A stretch of DNA of 64,000 bases, taken from contig DATNFO010000008.1 in the NCBI GenBank assembly GCA_035606355.1, positions 62,001-126,000 of the forward strand. Reading direction: 5' to 3'. The position numbers and the translations under genes were made by a program. The notes beneath the pieces are model-generated. The model was not told the DNA's origin, ran no database searches, and was given only the letters and a program-made list of their open reading frames with translations. This document shows, piece by piece, positions 45,401 through 53,660 of the stretch (the stretch's first letter is position 1; the number at the start of each line of letters is the position of its first letter). The stretch comes from Sulfopaludibacter sp035606355. Lineage in GTDB: Bacteria > Acidobacteriota > Terriglobia > Bryobacterales > Bryobacteraceae.

Positions 45401-45590
45401 CGTCGGACTGCTGCCAGCGGCGCTCAGCCGGGCGATCGGCTCGGACTCGCAGCGTCCTTTTGCAATCGTGATTGTGGGCGGGCTGGTCGCCGCGCTGATC
45501 CTCGGAGTATTTTTGCTGCCGACACTGTATGTGTGGGCAGCAAGCGAAGGAGATGTTCTGCCGGAACCCGAAACGGGCGACGAAGTCTAA
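42456..45590 (+). CDS. heavy-metal-type RND efflux pump (CzcA/CusA-like)
   Basis: The protein has 1044 residues with 12 predicted helices and two large periplasmic loops. The helix-4 signature DFGMVVEGAVVMVENI replaces the typical DFG-x2-DG Asp with Glu, so proton-relay details differ from CzcA. Helix-10/11 region LALFGVAVQTGVIMLEYI is present. ATG overlaps the adaptor stop; an earlier in-frame start within the adaptor gene is not used. The pump uses proton import to expel metal ions or other compounds from the periplasm/cytoplasm. Substrate unknown. It is followed by two terminators. Confidence 0.95.
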   Translation: MIRGLIDFALNNRFLVTLAALLLLVWGAISFHNLPVEAYPDVANNYVQIITQWPGRAAEEVEQQVTIPIEIVMNGIPHLEHLRSTSLFGLSSLMLIFDDESSNDWNRQKVLERLSQLNLPSGLQPQIGSDYSPVGQIYWYTLKSTNPNYDIMALKSIEDWTLEKQFKSVPNVVDVVSFGGSTREYQVAIDPDRLVAYGLSIGQVEQQLANNNVNAGGSFVEAGLQQINVRAVGLIRTVHDIEETVVKTQNGTPVRIKDIGEVRQGARIRLGQIGRAIHRADGKIIDNPDVVEGIVLLRKGANSDETLEAIHAKVDELNNHILPPGVKIAPHLDRSVLVHFTTHTVLHNLIEGIILVALILFLFLGNARGAFIVALTIPFSLLFASICLSLEHIPANLLSLGALDFGMVVEGAVVMVENIVRYLGHQRDPSSNLTPIREAAHEVQRPVFYSIGIIITAYLPIFTLQRVEGRLFKPMAWTVSFALLGSLLFSLLIAPVLSSFFFGGNVREWHNPVLEAIIRGYRMALRTAIRMRWVTVGVAAGALAVSVYLMMSGIIGSEFLPHLDEGAIWARATLAPSTGPTEGARVMNQARVILASFPEVKQVISQLGRPDDGTDTTGFFNTEYYVDLKEKSEWRPVFHENKEALVAAMDRELEKAPGALWNFSQPIADNMEEAVSGVKGQLAIKIYGDDLKTLEAKGDEIVNVLKTVNGIADLGLFRVIGQPNLEFHVDREAAARYGINVTDVQDAIETAVGGKAVSQVLEGEQRYDLVARYEAPYRTTKEAIENIRLVAPGGERVSLAQLCNVKVLDGASEIYREGNSRYVAIKYSVPVRDLGSTVEEAMHKVAAQVKLPVGYHIDWAGEYESQKRSQKRLAIVVPITMLVICVILFTMFKSAKWVLLILGNVAMAPIGGLLALLLTHTHFSVSSGIGFLALFGVAVQTGVIMLEYINQLRARGESILDAAIDGSVQRLRPIMMTMLVASVGLLPAALSRAIGSDSQRPFAIVIVGGLVAALILGVFLLPTLYVWAASEGDVLPEPETGDEV

Positions 45591-45612
45591 CGACCGCGCT
45601 CCCGCCTGTTTG

Positions 45613-45643
45613 AAAACCGAAAGATCTTTCGGTTTTGCATTTT
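45613..45643 (+). terminator. perfect 24-bp palindrome terminator after the RND gene
   Basis: AAAACCGAAAGA (45613-45624) pairs with TCTTTCGGTTTT (45625-45636), then GCATTTT. A similar hairpin (AAACCGA/TCGGTTT) recurs at 45676-45697. The uridine-rich 3' end fits a Rho-independent terminator. Confidence 0.6.
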
Positions 45644-45708
45644 CGCTTGTTGAAATCAAAGGAGGTTGTGAGACGAAACCGAAAGCATGATCGGTTTTCG
45701 GCGGCCTC

Positions 45709-45739
45709 AGCGGGGGAACAAAAACTTCCCCCCGCTTTT
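45709..45739 (+). terminator. second intrinsic terminator, GC stem
   Basis: AGCGGGGGAA (45709-45718) pairs with TTCCCCCCGCT (45726-45736) with one unpaired C and a CAAAAAC loop, followed by TTTA. It would stop read-through from the RND operon before the convergent gene. Confidence 0.65.
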
Positions 45740-45776
45740 ATCTATAGCACACCGATTTGTAAAAACCGCCGGGACG

Positions 45777-46925
45777 TTACCAACGCCGGCCGAAGCGGCC
45801 CCAACGACCCCATCCGCCGCCGCCGATCACAACTCCGAAGCTGGGACCCCAGTAGTAGGGATAGTAGCTGTAGGCCGGATAGTATGATGGACCGTAGTAG
45901 TATGCCGGCGCGGGATATGCACCGCGCATCGGCGGACGATTGGCATACTGCGGCGGCCCTTGCTGCGCATAATCCTCAGGCCCCACGAAGCGGAAAGCCT
46001 GCGGCGCATTGGCCGTCGAGATCATGACGGGAGAGGTCACCTGGAACGTCAGCATGGTTTCGGGATAGAGCACCGTTGCGTGATTGTGCGTCAACATGAC
46101 GCCCGCGAGTCCGGCAAGCGCTCCCGCACCGGCGCCGACTGCGGCTCCGGTTCCCCAGCCGACCGCGCCGCCGATCGCTGCGCCGACAGCGGTGGTCCCG
46201 ACCACCGTTCCGGCTTCGACGCCGCCCGGAGTTTTGGGACCCTGGCGCGTCACCATTTGCGACCGGATGGGCATCTGCGTACCATCGGCCAGCGTGATGC
46301 CGGTGAGTTCCAAGCCGAGACGCGAATCCTTATCGGAATGCTGCCTTTCGGCGACCGAGACCTGGCCGTACACCGTCTGTCCGCGCATGGCGACCACAAC
46401 GCCGTTGGCGATCACGGGCTGAGCGAGTGTCCCCGAGAAGGTATCGCCGGAATGATTGTGATCGGTAGACAGAGCCTGATTGAGCCGAACCATTAAATAC
46501 GTGCCCGGCTGCAAATTCACGGTCGAGGGAAGCCCATAGGCGGGGCGTGTGTTCGCCGGACGCTGCGACGGCATCGGAGTCGTGGTCTGCGGCGTAGTGG
46601 TCTGAGGCGTGGTCGCCGGGGGTACGGTCGTATCTTGCGGAACGTACCCGGGCTGCGGCTGGGTGGATTGCTGCGGCTGACCGTACGAATCGCTGCGATC
46701 CACCGGCTCAGTCGGATCCTGCTGCGGATACGCCGGTACAGCGGAGGGGTCCGTGCGGTCGGCCTGGTTAGTGGTGGTTGCAGGCGCCGTGGCGGGAGGT
46801 GGCGCTTCTCCCACGCGGCGCCATCCGCCCTGGGTTTGAGTTTGGGCCATGGCTGGCGTGCCAACACACAAAATCAGGGCGAAGCCGGGTAATGCGAAGC
46901 GGTACAGGATGCTCGGATATCTCAT
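45777..46925 (-). CDS. secreted Pro/Thr/Gln-rich protein with glycine-zipper region
   Basis: The protein has 382 residues. A signal peptide (MRYPSILYRFALPGFALILC...PAMAQ) leads to a low-complexity region rich in Q, P and T (about 30-125). A beta-rich region follows (TYLMVRLNQALSTDHNHSGD, FSGTLAQPVIANGVVVAMRG), then a glycine-zipper helix (VVGTTAVGAAIGGAVGWGTG, AGALAGLAGVM). The C-terminus is Tyr/Pro-rich and ends GRWGRFGRRW. Probably an envelope protein. ATG at 46925 is preferred, with GAGG 9 nt upstream; an upstream GTG at 46940 is the alternative. Confidence 0.7.
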   Translation of the reverse strand: MRYPSILYRFALPGFALILCVGTPAMAQTQTQGGWRRVGEAPPPATAPATTTNQADRTDPSAVPAYPQQDPTEPVDRSDSYGQPQQSTQPQPGYVPQDTTVPPATTPQTTTPQTTTPMPSQRPANTRPAYGLPSTVNLQPGTYLMVRLNQALSTDHNHSGDTFSGTLAQPVIANGVVVAMRGQTVYGQVSVAERQHSDKDSRLGLELTGITLADGTQMPIRSQMVTRQGPKTPGGVEAGTVVGTTAVGAAIGGAVGWGTGAAVGAGAGALAGLAGVMLTHNHATVLYPETMLTFQVTSPVMISTANAPQAFRFVGPEDYAQQGPPQYANRPPMRGAYPAPAYYYGPSYYPAYSYYPYYWGPSFGVVIGGGGWGRWGRFGRRW

Positions 46926-47160
46926 AGGTGCTAGCCTCACGAACTTTCGACGTATGCGCTATATGCATGTGTTTCACCAAACGCAAGAGGCTGATTATGC
47001 TATAGTTATGATCGAGCTTGGCTGGCCGCTTACCACCGCCCGTGGTGCTTTTCGGCCACTAGCATCCGGCTCCGCAGCTGCAATCGGTTTCCCGGCTTGC
47101 GGAAACTCCGCAAAGGCAGATAAAATCAACGCGTTCTCTAAGCAAATCCCAGGAGGAATC

Positions 47161-47400
47161 ATGGCAGTTGAGCAGAAGGTGAAGCAGATTATTGTCGAGC
47201 AGCTCGGCGTAGACGAGAGCCAGGTGGATAGCAACGCGTCCTTCGTTGACGACTTGGGTGCCGATTCACTCGATATCGTTGAGCTCGTGATGGCTTTCGA
47301 AGAAGCTTTCGAGCTGGAGATCCCTGACGAGGATGCCGAAAAGATCACTACCGTCAAAGATGCCGTCGACTACATCGAGAACAAGACTTCGAAAAAGTAG
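47161..47400 (+). CDS. acpP: acyl carrier protein
   Basis: The 79-residue protein carries fatty-acyl chains on a phosphopantetheine attached to S36 in GADSLDIVEL. It starts MAVEQKVKQIIVEQLGVDES and ends NKTSKK, usual length. AGGAGG lies 5 nt before ATG. It is the first gene of acpP-fabF-etfB-etfA; the intergenic region upstream (46941-47160) has no clear strong promoter to my eye. Confidence 0.97.
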   Translation: MAVEQKVKQIIVEQLGVDESQVDSNASFVDDLGADSLDIVELVMAFEEAFELEIPDEDAEKITTVKDAVDYIENKTSKK

Positions 47401-47427
47401 GCGCGCATACTCGCCAGGAGAGTCGTT

Positions 47428-48666
47428 TTGACGCGAAGAGTAGTAGTGACCGGCGTCGGGCTGCTGACGCCGTTAGGTATCGGGACGGAGTCGACCTGGG
47501 CGGCGCTTCGCGCCGGGGAATGCGGCATCGGACCCATTACGCGGTTCGATGCTACCGCTTTTTCCTGCCGCATCGCCGGTGAAGTCAAGGGTTTCGACCC
47601 GGCTCAGTACATTGAGAAAAAAGAGATCAAGAAGATGGGGCGCTTCATCCAGTTCGCCATCGCGGCGGCGGAGTGCGCTCTATCGGGATCCGGCCTCAAG
47701 GTGACGCCGGATATTGCCGAGCGGGTGGGTGTTTATATCGGCAGCGGCATCGGTGGATTCGAGGTCATTGAGCGCGAACATCAGATCCTCCTGGAACAGG
47801 GTCCGCGGCGCATCTCTCCTTTTTTCATTCCGGCGACGATTATCAATCTCGCCAGCGGCTATGTATCGATCCGCAGCGGCGCCAAAGGGCCGAATTCGGC
47901 GACGGCAACGGCGTGCACCACCAGCGCCCACTCGATTGGCGATTCGTACCGGCTGATCCAACATGGCGATGCGGACGCTATGATTTGCGGCGGCACCGAA
48001 GCTTGCATCACCCCGATGGGAATCGGCGGATTCGCGGCCATGCGCGCCTTATCGACGCGCAACGATGAGCCGAAGCGGGCGTCGCGGCCGTGGGATAAAG
48101 ACCGCGACGGCTTTGTAGTGGGCGAAGGCGCCGGCATTCTGGTGCTCGAAGAACTCGAATTCGCACGCGCCCGCGGGGCTCGCATCATGGCCGAACTCGT
48201 CGGATACGGCATGAGCGCGGATGCCTTTCACGTTACTTCCCCGCCCGCCGATGGCGACGGCGCTTTCCGCGTGATGCGGAACGCGATGCGCGATGCCGGA
48301 ATCGGCCCCGCGCAGGTGGAATACATCAATGCGCACGGAACAAGCACGGACGTGGGCGACCGTGCCGAGACTATGGCGATCAAACGCGCGTTTGAGGACT
48401 ACGCTTACAAGGTTGCGGTGAGTTCCACCAAGAGCATGACGGGTCACCTTTTGGGCGGCGCCGGCGGCCTGGAGGCCGGTATCACCGTGCTGGCGATCCG
48501 CGACCAGATTGCACCCCCCACGATCAACCTCGACAATCCGGACGAGGGCTGCGACCTGGATTACATTCCTCTGCACCCGCGGCCCATGAAGATCGAATAC
48601 GCGCTGTCCAACAGCTTCGGGTTCGGCGGCACGAACGGATCCCTGATTTTCAAACGCTACGAATAA
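47428..48666 (+). CDS. fabF: beta-ketoacyl-ACP synthase II
   Basis: The 412-residue protein elongates acyl-ACP. The nucleophile C163 is in TACTTSAHSIGD, and His residues are in HGTSTDVGD and STKSMTGHLLGGAGG. The start is TTG, chosen because the conserved RRVVVTGVGLLTPLG follows at once and AGGAGAG precedes it by 7 nt. It is 27 bp from acpP and 27 bp from etfB, an operon that couples fatty-acid synthesis genes to an electron-transfer flavoprotein. Confidence 0.97.
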   Translation: MTRRVVVTGVGLLTPLGIGTESTWAALRAGECGIGPITRFDATAFSCRIAGEVKGFDPAQYIEKKEIKKMGRFIQFAIAAAECALSGSGLKVTPDIAERVGVYIGSGIGGFEVIEREHQILLEQGPRRISPFFIPATIINLASGYVSIRSGAKGPNSATATACTTSAHSIGDSYRLIQHGDADAMICGGTEACITPMGIGGFAAMRALSTRNDEPKRASRPWDKDRDGFVVGEGAGILVLEELEFARARGARIMAELVGYGMSADAFHVTSPPADGDGAFRVMRNAMRDAGIGPAQVEYINAHGTSTDVGDRAETMAIKRAFEDYAYKVAVSSTKSMTGHLLGGAGGLEAGITVLAIRDQIAPPTINLDNPDEGCDLDYIPLHPRPMKIEYALSNSFGFGGTNGSLIFKRYE

Positions 48667-48693
48667 CCGAGGCTCAAGAAGGAGCCCTCCCTT

Positions 48694-49464
48694 ATGAAAA
48701 TCGCTGTCTGTATCAAGCAGGTCCCCGCACGCGATTCCCAGTTGAAGATCGCAGCTTCGGGCAAGTGGATTGAAGAGAGCGACCTCACGTACGAGATCAA
48801 CGAACCGGACGCATACGCCCTCGAAGCCGCGCTCCAATTGAAAGAAAAGAACGGCGGCGAAGTCATCGCCGTCTGCGCGGGACCCGAGCGGGCCGCGAGC
48901 ACGATCCGCGAAGCGCTTGCCAAAGGCGCCGACCGCGCGATCCACATCGAAGAAGAGAGCGTGAATGCGGATCCTCTCACAGGAGCTCACCTGCTGGCCG
49001 CGGCGATCCGCAGCGAGGATCCGGACCTGGTGCTGACGGGCTTGCAGTCCGACGACCTCGGCTACGGGCAAACGGGGGTGATCCTGGCCGAACTTCTGGA
49101 ACTGCCGCACGCCACCATCATCATGGAAGTGGATGTCACGAGCGGCGGAATCAAGGTGAAGCGCGAGCTGGAAAACGGCTGGTTTCAGCACGTGGAAATG
49201 CCGCTGCCGGCGCTGCTCACCATTCAATCCGGCATCAGCAAACTGCGCTACGCCACGCTCATGGGCATTAAGAAGGCCAAGAGCAAAGAGGTGAAGCGCC
49301 TGTCCGCTGCCGATCTGGCGATCACTCCGCCGGCTGCCAGCGTGACGCTGGATCGCGTCTACCTGCCGGAGCGCACCAAGCGCACGCAACTCTTCGAAGG
49401 CGACCCGAAACAGGCGGCCGCGCAATTGGTCGAGAAACTGAAATTCGAAGCGAGGGTGATATGA
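48694..49464 (+). CDS. etfB: electron transfer flavoprotein, beta subunit
   Basis: The 256-residue protein is the small ETF subunit: MKIAVCIKQVPARDSQLKIA, YEINEPDAYALEAALQL, VCAGPERAASTIREALAKGA and LQSDDLGYGQTGVILAELL (nucleotide-binding core), with ISKLRYATLMGIKKAK as the recognition-loop signature. It pairs with EtfA to pass electrons from acyl-CoA dehydrogenases to the membrane chain. It overlaps etfA by 4 bp. Confidence 0.96.
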   Translation: MKIAVCIKQVPARDSQLKIAASGKWIEESDLTYEINEPDAYALEAALQLKEKNGGEVIAVCAGPERAASTIREALAKGADRAIHIEEESVNADPLTGAHLLAAAIRSEDPDLVLTGLQSDDLGYGQTGVILAELLELPHATIIMEVDVTSGGIKVKRELENGWFQHVEMPLPALLTIQSGISKLRYATLMGIKKAKSKEVKRLSAADLAITPPAASVTLDRVYLPERTKRTQLFEGDPKQAAAQLVEKLKFEARVI

Positions 49465-50435
49465 GCGTTCTTGCCATTCTGGAGCAGCGGGGCGGCGAAT
49501 GGAACCGCATGAGCTTCGAAACGCTCGCGGCGGCGCAGCAGTTCGCGTCCGAGTTGGGTACCACTGCAAGCGCCGCGGTGCTGGGCAAAGGCATCGACGC
49601 GCTGGCCGGCGAACTGACGGCGCGGAAACTCGACAAAGTCTACGCCGTCAATCACGATTTGCTGGCGGATTACACTCCCGATGGGTACAGCATCGCGCTG
49701 CGCCAGCTCATCGCGGAAAAGAAGCCGGCGTACGTGATCTTCCCGCACACCTATCAGGTGCGCGATTTTCTGCCGAAACTGGCGACCGCGCTCGGAAAGG
49801 TCGCGGTGAGCGACGTGGTCGCGCACCGAACGGATAACGGACAACTGGTGCTGGTGCGGCAGCTTTTTCAGGGCAAGATCAATGCGGACCTGCGCTTCAC
49901 CGGCGAGGGTCCTCACTTCGCGTCGCTGCAGGCAGGCGCGTGGCGCGCCGACCGCGTCGTGGAAGGCTCAGCGGCCGTGGAGCAATTCACGCCGGACATC
50001 TCCGATGCGCAAATCCGGACCAAGCCGCTCGAACTTTTCCGCGAATCGCAGCGTGCGGTGGATCTCACTACAGCCGAGATCATCGTATCGGTGGGCCGCG
50101 GCATCAAGGAAGCGGAAAACATTCCGATGGTCGAGAAGCTCGCCGCGGCACTCGGCGCCGAACTTGCTGCCTCGCGACCCATTTGCGATGCAGGCTGGCT
50201 GCCTATGGAGCGGCAGGTCGGCAGCTCCGGCCAAACCGTCGCGCCGAAAATGTACGTTGCGGTCGGCATCAGCGGGGCCATTCAGCACCTGGTCGGGATG
50301 AAGGGCTCGCGCACGGTAGTTGCGATCAATAAAGATCCGAACGCACCGATCTTTGAGATTGCCGACTACGGCATTGTCGGAGACCTTTTCCAGGTTGTGC
50401 CGGAACTGGTCGACGCCATCAACAAGGCTAAATAA
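49461..50435 (+). CDS. etfA: electron transfer flavoprotein, alpha subunit
   Basis: The 324-residue protein has an N-terminal domain and the FAD-binding C-terminal domain (about 190-320): VSVGRGIKEAENIPMVEKLA, WLPMERQVGSSGQTVAPKMY, VAVGISGAIQHLVGMKGSRT and AINKDPNAPIFEIADYGIVG. These are the canonical EtfA motifs. ATG at 49461 overlaps the etfB stop. Downstream, a long hairpin separates it from the convergent outer-membrane gene. Confidence 0.97.
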   Translation: MSVLAILEQRGGEWNRMSFETLAAAQQFASELGTTASAAVLGKGIDALAGELTARKLDKVYAVNHDLLADYTPDGYSIALRQLIAEKKPAYVIFPHTYQVRDFLPKLATALGKVAVSDVVAHRTDNGQLVLVRQLFQGKINADLRFTGEGPHFASLQAGAWRADRVVEGSAAVEQFTPDISDAQIRTKPLELFRESQRAVDLTTAEIIVSVGRGIKEAENIPMVEKLAAALGAELAASRPICDAGWLPMERQVGSSGQTVAPKMYVAVGISGAIQHLVGMKGSRTVVAINKDPNAPIFEIADYGIVGDLFQVVPELVDAINKAK

Positions 50436-50438
50436 AAA

Positions 50439-50480
50439 CCGCCCCAGCGGACCACTTATGTTGGCGGTCCGCTGGGGCGG
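50439..50480 (-). terminator. 15-bp-stem terminator, probably bidirectional
   Basis: CCGCCCCAGCGGACC (50439-50453) and its exact complement (50466-50480) have a 12-nt loop. On the minus strand T5 and then ATTT follow, which favours ending the 50508-51206 gene; etfA transcripts could also stop here. Confidence 0.75.
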
Positions 50481-50507
50481 CAGGTCATTTACTAACTGAT
50501 CCGGCTT

Positions 50508-51206
50508 CTACTGCCCGCCCCAGCTATAACCCAGCCACACCATTTCCTGTGTGACCACATTGCTGCCGTATTGGCTGAGGTTCGGCACGTAGTGAATATC
50601 GAACTGCGGCTTCAGGAATACGTGATCCGTCAGGAATATCTGGAAGGCCAAGCCGCCGTGGACCTGAAAGTGATTCGAGCTGCCATAGAACTGGCTAAAA
50701 TTCTGCGTTCCTATGATAGCGTCCGTTGTGGAGCCGCTCGCGTAGAACTTCAAGTTCGCGCCGCCGATGCCGCCTTCCACCTGAATGGCCGCACGCTTTG
50801 TCTTCACCGGCTGAAGAATCGCGTTGAAATCATAGAATGTGGTGCGCTCTTGTAAGTTGGCGCCCCCCGCTTGAATCGTGGAACTGGGGAATGTCACAAA
50901 ATTCGTTTTGCCGGGTCCAAAGCTAACTTCACCGCCCACACCCAAATACTTCCAGAGCATCAGATTGAGCTGGACACCCATCATGAACGCATTCAACTTC
51001 TGCGAGGCCGCGCATGTGGAAGTGGAGCCCACAGGGCAGTTGTTGAAGAAGTTCAAGGAAGCCGGGTTGCCCTCGATCCCCGCGCCCGTCGCCTTGTCTT
51101 GGGCGGCGCCAAAGCCAATGCCGATATCGAAGGAGCTCTGCGCACTGGCAAGCTGCAGGCACACGAGCAACAGGAAAAGCGGTAGGTAACGGCTAATTCG
51201 TCTCAC
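50508..51206 (-). CDS. outer-membrane beta-barrel protein, function unknown
   Basis: The protein has 232 residues from GTG at 51206, which has GAGGAG 8 nt upstream and gives a clean signal peptide (RRISRYLPLFLLLVCLQLAS...AQ). A small barrel is suggested by alternating strands: SFDIGIGFGAAQDKATG, LMLWKYLGVGGEVSFGPGKT, FYDFNAILQPVKTKRAAIQV and VFLKPQFDIHYVPNLS. An alternative start at 51242 would add residues before the leader. No substrate can be named. Confidence 0.75.
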   Translation of the reverse strand: MRRISRYLPLFLLLVCLQLASAQSSFDIGIGFGAAQDKATGAGIEGNPASLNFFNNCPVGSTSTCAASQKLNAFMMGVQLNLMLWKYLGVGGEVSFGPGKTNFVTFPSSTIQAGGANLQERTTFYDFNAILQPVKTKRAAIQVEGGIGGANLKFYASGSTTDAIIGTQNFSQFYGSSNHFQVHGGLAFQIFLTDHVFLKPQFDIHYVPNLSQYGSNVVTQEMVWLGYSWGGQ

Positions 51207-51377
51207 GTCAGAAATCTCCTCTGGTGTTTGCAGAATGCGCACACGTTTTCTATTATTACGTACCGCGGCGCTTCTTATGACTTCAATTTGGTCCCACTAG
51301 CGGCGGAAACTGTGCCGTTGCACCACATGACGCGGCATTCTGCGTGCTGGTTTCATCTCTCTACGGTTGTATTCAGG

Positions 51378-52172
51378 TTAACGCTTCTGGCACTTCGGAC
51401 AGAAGTGGCTGGAACGCTGCGTGACGAGGACTTTCCGGATCGGTGTTCCGCAACTTATGCAGGGTTCCCCGGTGCGCTGGTATACACGATGGCTGAATTG
51501 AAAAAAGCCCTTGCGTCCCTGCGCGTCCACATAGTCGGAGATTGAGGAGCCGCCGGCGTCAATCGCTTCGGCGAGGACTTCCCGCATGGCATCGAACAGC
51601 TTCTGCGCGCGATCTTTGCGCAGCCGCGACGCCATGGCGAGCGGATGAATGCCCGCCCGGAAGAGCGCCTCGTCGGCGTAAATGTTGCCCACTCCTCGCA
51701 CGAATTTCTGATTCAGCAACAGGCCCTTGATGCGGGTCTTGTGCTTGTGCAGGGAGGCGAAAAAATCTTCGAAAGCGACTTCGAGCGGTTCCGGTCCGAG
51801 GCGGGAAACGCGCGCGGGAAAGTTTTCGCTGAACTGCAGACAGCCGAACTGCCGGCTGTCGTCATACAGCAATACCCCGCGATCGAGGGTGAGAATCCCG
51901 TGTGTGTGCTTGCCGGGTTCGCCGCCGAGCAACAGTTTGCCGGTCATGCCGAGATGAATGAGGAAGTATCCTCCGCGGTCCAACGTTACAACAATGAATT
52001 TTCCGTACCGTTTCACGCCGGCGATCTTCCTGCCACGCAACCGTTCCGCCATCTGCTGCGGATCGCCGCCGCGCAGCACGCGCATGCAGCGAAACTCGGC
52101 GTTGACGATGCGGCGGCCGACGAGGGGTGTGATGGATCGGGTTACGGTTTCGACTTCCGGTAATTCGGGCAC
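51378..52172 (-). CDS. mutM: formamidopyrimidine-DNA glycosylase
   Basis: The 264-residue protein removes oxidised purines such as 8-oxoG. After the start codon, PELPEVETVTRSI supplies the N-terminal Pro nucleophile and Glu, and the lyase motif and Lys region lies at MTGKLLLGG. The C-terminal zinc finger is CISCGTPIRKVLVTQRSSHF then CPKC. GTG at 52172 is chosen because Pro must be residue 2; the extra upstream residues would block catalysis. The start codon lies within the first unit of a 103-bp tandem repeat. Confidence 0.94.
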   Translation of the reverse strand: MPELPEVETVTRSITPLVGRRIVNAEFRCMRVLRGGDPQQMAERLRGRKIAGVKRYGKFIVVTLDRGGYFLIHLGMTGKLLLGGEPGKHTHGILTLDRGVLLYDDSRQFGCLQFSENFPARVSRLGPEPLEVAFEDFFASLHKHKTRIKGLLLNQKFVRGVGNIYADEALFRAGIHPLAMASRLRKDRAQKLFDAMREVLAEAIDAGGSSISDYVDAQGRKGFFQFSHRVYQRTGEPCISCGTPIRKVLVTQRSSHFCPKCQKR

Positions 52173-52463
52173 TAGTAAAACGATAGCAGCCGCGTTGGAG
52201 GAGGGGCATTGCGAGTTCACCGCAGAGACACAGAGGACGCAGAGGGGTCACAGAGAAGACGTACAGGTCGGGCACTGGTAAACGGATAAGCAGCAGCGTT
52301 GGGATAGGTGCATCGCTAGTTCACCACAGAGACACAGAGGACGCAGAGAGGTCACAGAGAAAACATAAAGTAGGACACTCGTAAAACGACAAGCATCCCG
52401 AACGGTTTCGGATGGACCTTCCGTAAATTCGCGAGGAGCCGCGCTGTGTCTCTGTGGTGAAAT
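52166..52463. repeat. 103-bp tandem repeat containing CACAGAG units, overlapping the mutM start
   Basis: The GCAC..GTAAA(A)CG..AAGCA/ATAGCA block recurs at 52166, 52269 and 52372, an exact 103-bp period. Each of the first two units also carries the TTCACC-CAGAGACACAGAGG segment at 52214-52260 and 52319-52365. An inverted short copy (TGTGTCTCTGTGGTGAAAT) is at 52445-52463. This fills most of the 367-bp gap between mutM and the response regulator; no gene is seen in it. Confidence 0.85.
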
Positions 52464-52539
52464 CGCGATGCCGCAAAGCCGCACGTAACGGCTCCCCAGG
52501 CGCACGCCCAGTCGCACTACAGTACAATCGAAGAATCAC

Positions 52540-53214
52540 ATGCAGACGATTCTCGTCATTGACGATGACGAAAGCCTGCGCGACACCATCGGGGTGATGC
52601 TTGAACAGGAAGGCTTTCGAGCCGTGCTCGTCGGAGACGGCCGTAGTGGTTTTGAAAAAGCGGTCACTTTGAAACCGGACCTTGTTCTCGTGGATTTGCG
52701 CCTGCCCGGAATGAGCGGCACCGAGATTTGCAAGCAGCTTCGCGCATCCAAAGCAAACCTTCCGATTATTGTTCTGAGCGCGGTGGGCGATGAGCTCGAT
52801 AAAGTGTTGCTCCTCGAAATCGGCGCGGACGATTACGTCGTCAAACCATTCGGCACGCGCGAGCTCATGGCGCGGATTCGCGCCGTTCTTCGCCGCGCGT
52901 CGAGCGACTCCCGCAAGGTGGCGCATTTTTCCGATACGCAGGTGGATTTCGAGCGCCGCGTGGTCACGCGCAAGGGTGAGGAGCTGAAATTTACACCCGC
53001 CGAATACAACCTGCTCTGTTACTTTTTACAGAACCCCGATAGACCGTTAACCAGAGATATGATCCTGAACTCTGTCTGGGGGTATGAGTTTTTCCCAAAT
53101 ACCCGTACCGTGGACGCGCACGTGGTCAAACTGCGCCAGAAACTGGAGCCCGACGCCAATACACCGCGTCATTTCCTGACCGTACACGGGGTAGGGTACC
53201 GGTTTGTGCCGTGA
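52540..53214 (+). CDS. OmpR-family response regulator
   Basis: The 224-residue protein has a receiver domain with VIDDDE, phosphoacceptor D52 in LVLVDLRLPG and Lys in VVKPFGTRELMARI, then a winged-helix OmpR DNA-binding domain (about 130-224): LKFTPAEYNLLCYFLQNPDR, DMILNSVWGYEFFPNTRTVD and HFLTVHGVGYRFVP. It heads the operon 52540-57442; the probable kinase is the last gene (55628-57442). Stop TGA overlaps the next start (GTGA). Confidence 0.95.
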   Translation: MQTILVIDDDESLRDTIGVMLEQEGFRAVLVGDGRSGFEKAVTLKPDLVLVDLRLPGMSGTEICKQLRASKANLPIIVLSAVGDELDKVLLLEIGADDYVVKPFGTRELMARIRAVLRRASSDSRKVAHFSDTQVDFERRVVTRKGEELKFTPAEYNLLCYFLQNPDRPLTRDMILNSVWGYEFFPNTRTVDAHVVKLRQKLEPDANTPRHFLTVHGVGYRFVP

Positions 53215-53660
53215 TTTTACAGCTTTCAACCAGGGGTTTGCCTGAAAATGGAGCAATGGCATTCGCAGTCAGTCGCGACGGCCGGGTTTCCATTCTCCTG
53301 GTTGAGGATTCCGAGAACTCCGCTGCTATGCTCGAAATCGCTTTGCAGGACATCCCGGGTGTCGAACTGGTCGCCGCCCGCTCCGGGATCGACGCGTTAC
53401 GCCACTTGCGTCTCTCGCCCGTCGATGCCGTCATTACCGACCTCAACATGCCGCGCATGGATGGGTTCGAGCTCATCAGCCGCATACGCGACGATGAAGC
53501 CCTGTCGCACATCCCGGTGGTGGTCGTCAGCGCCGATACAGATCCGGCGACGCCGCGGCGCCTCTCCGAACTCGGTGTCCAAGCCTATTTCCCCAAGCCC
53601 TACTCGCCCGCGCAGGTGCGCCGCACTGTGGAGCAATTGCTCGATGTGCCGGCTCGTTAG
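53211..53660 (+). CDS. stand-alone receiver-domain protein (CheY-like)
   Basis: The protein has 149 residues from GTG at 53211, which overlaps the preceding stop; ATG at 53256 is an alternative that loses only the poorly conserved N-terminus. It is one receiver domain: LLVEDSENSAAMLEIAL, phosphoacceptor Asp in AVITDLNMPRMDG, VVVVSADTDPATPRRLSE and Lys in YFPKPYSPAQV. There is no output domain, so it may be a phosphate sink or a protein partner of the kinase in the same operon. It overlaps the next gene by 17 bp. Confidence 0.88.
   Translation: MILQLSTRGLPENGAMAFAVSRDGRVSILLVEDSENSAAMLEIALQDIPGVELVAARSGIDALRHLRLSPVDAVITDLNMPRMDGFELISRIRDDEALSHIPVVVVSADTDPATPRRLSELGVQAYFPKPYSPAQVRRTVEQLLDVPAR

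Noticed and set aside
52166..52463. CRISPR array suspected from short repeats
   Set aside because: The repeat has a 103-bp period, the copies are not uniform and the spacers are related to each other, so it is a tandem repeat and not a CRISPR array.
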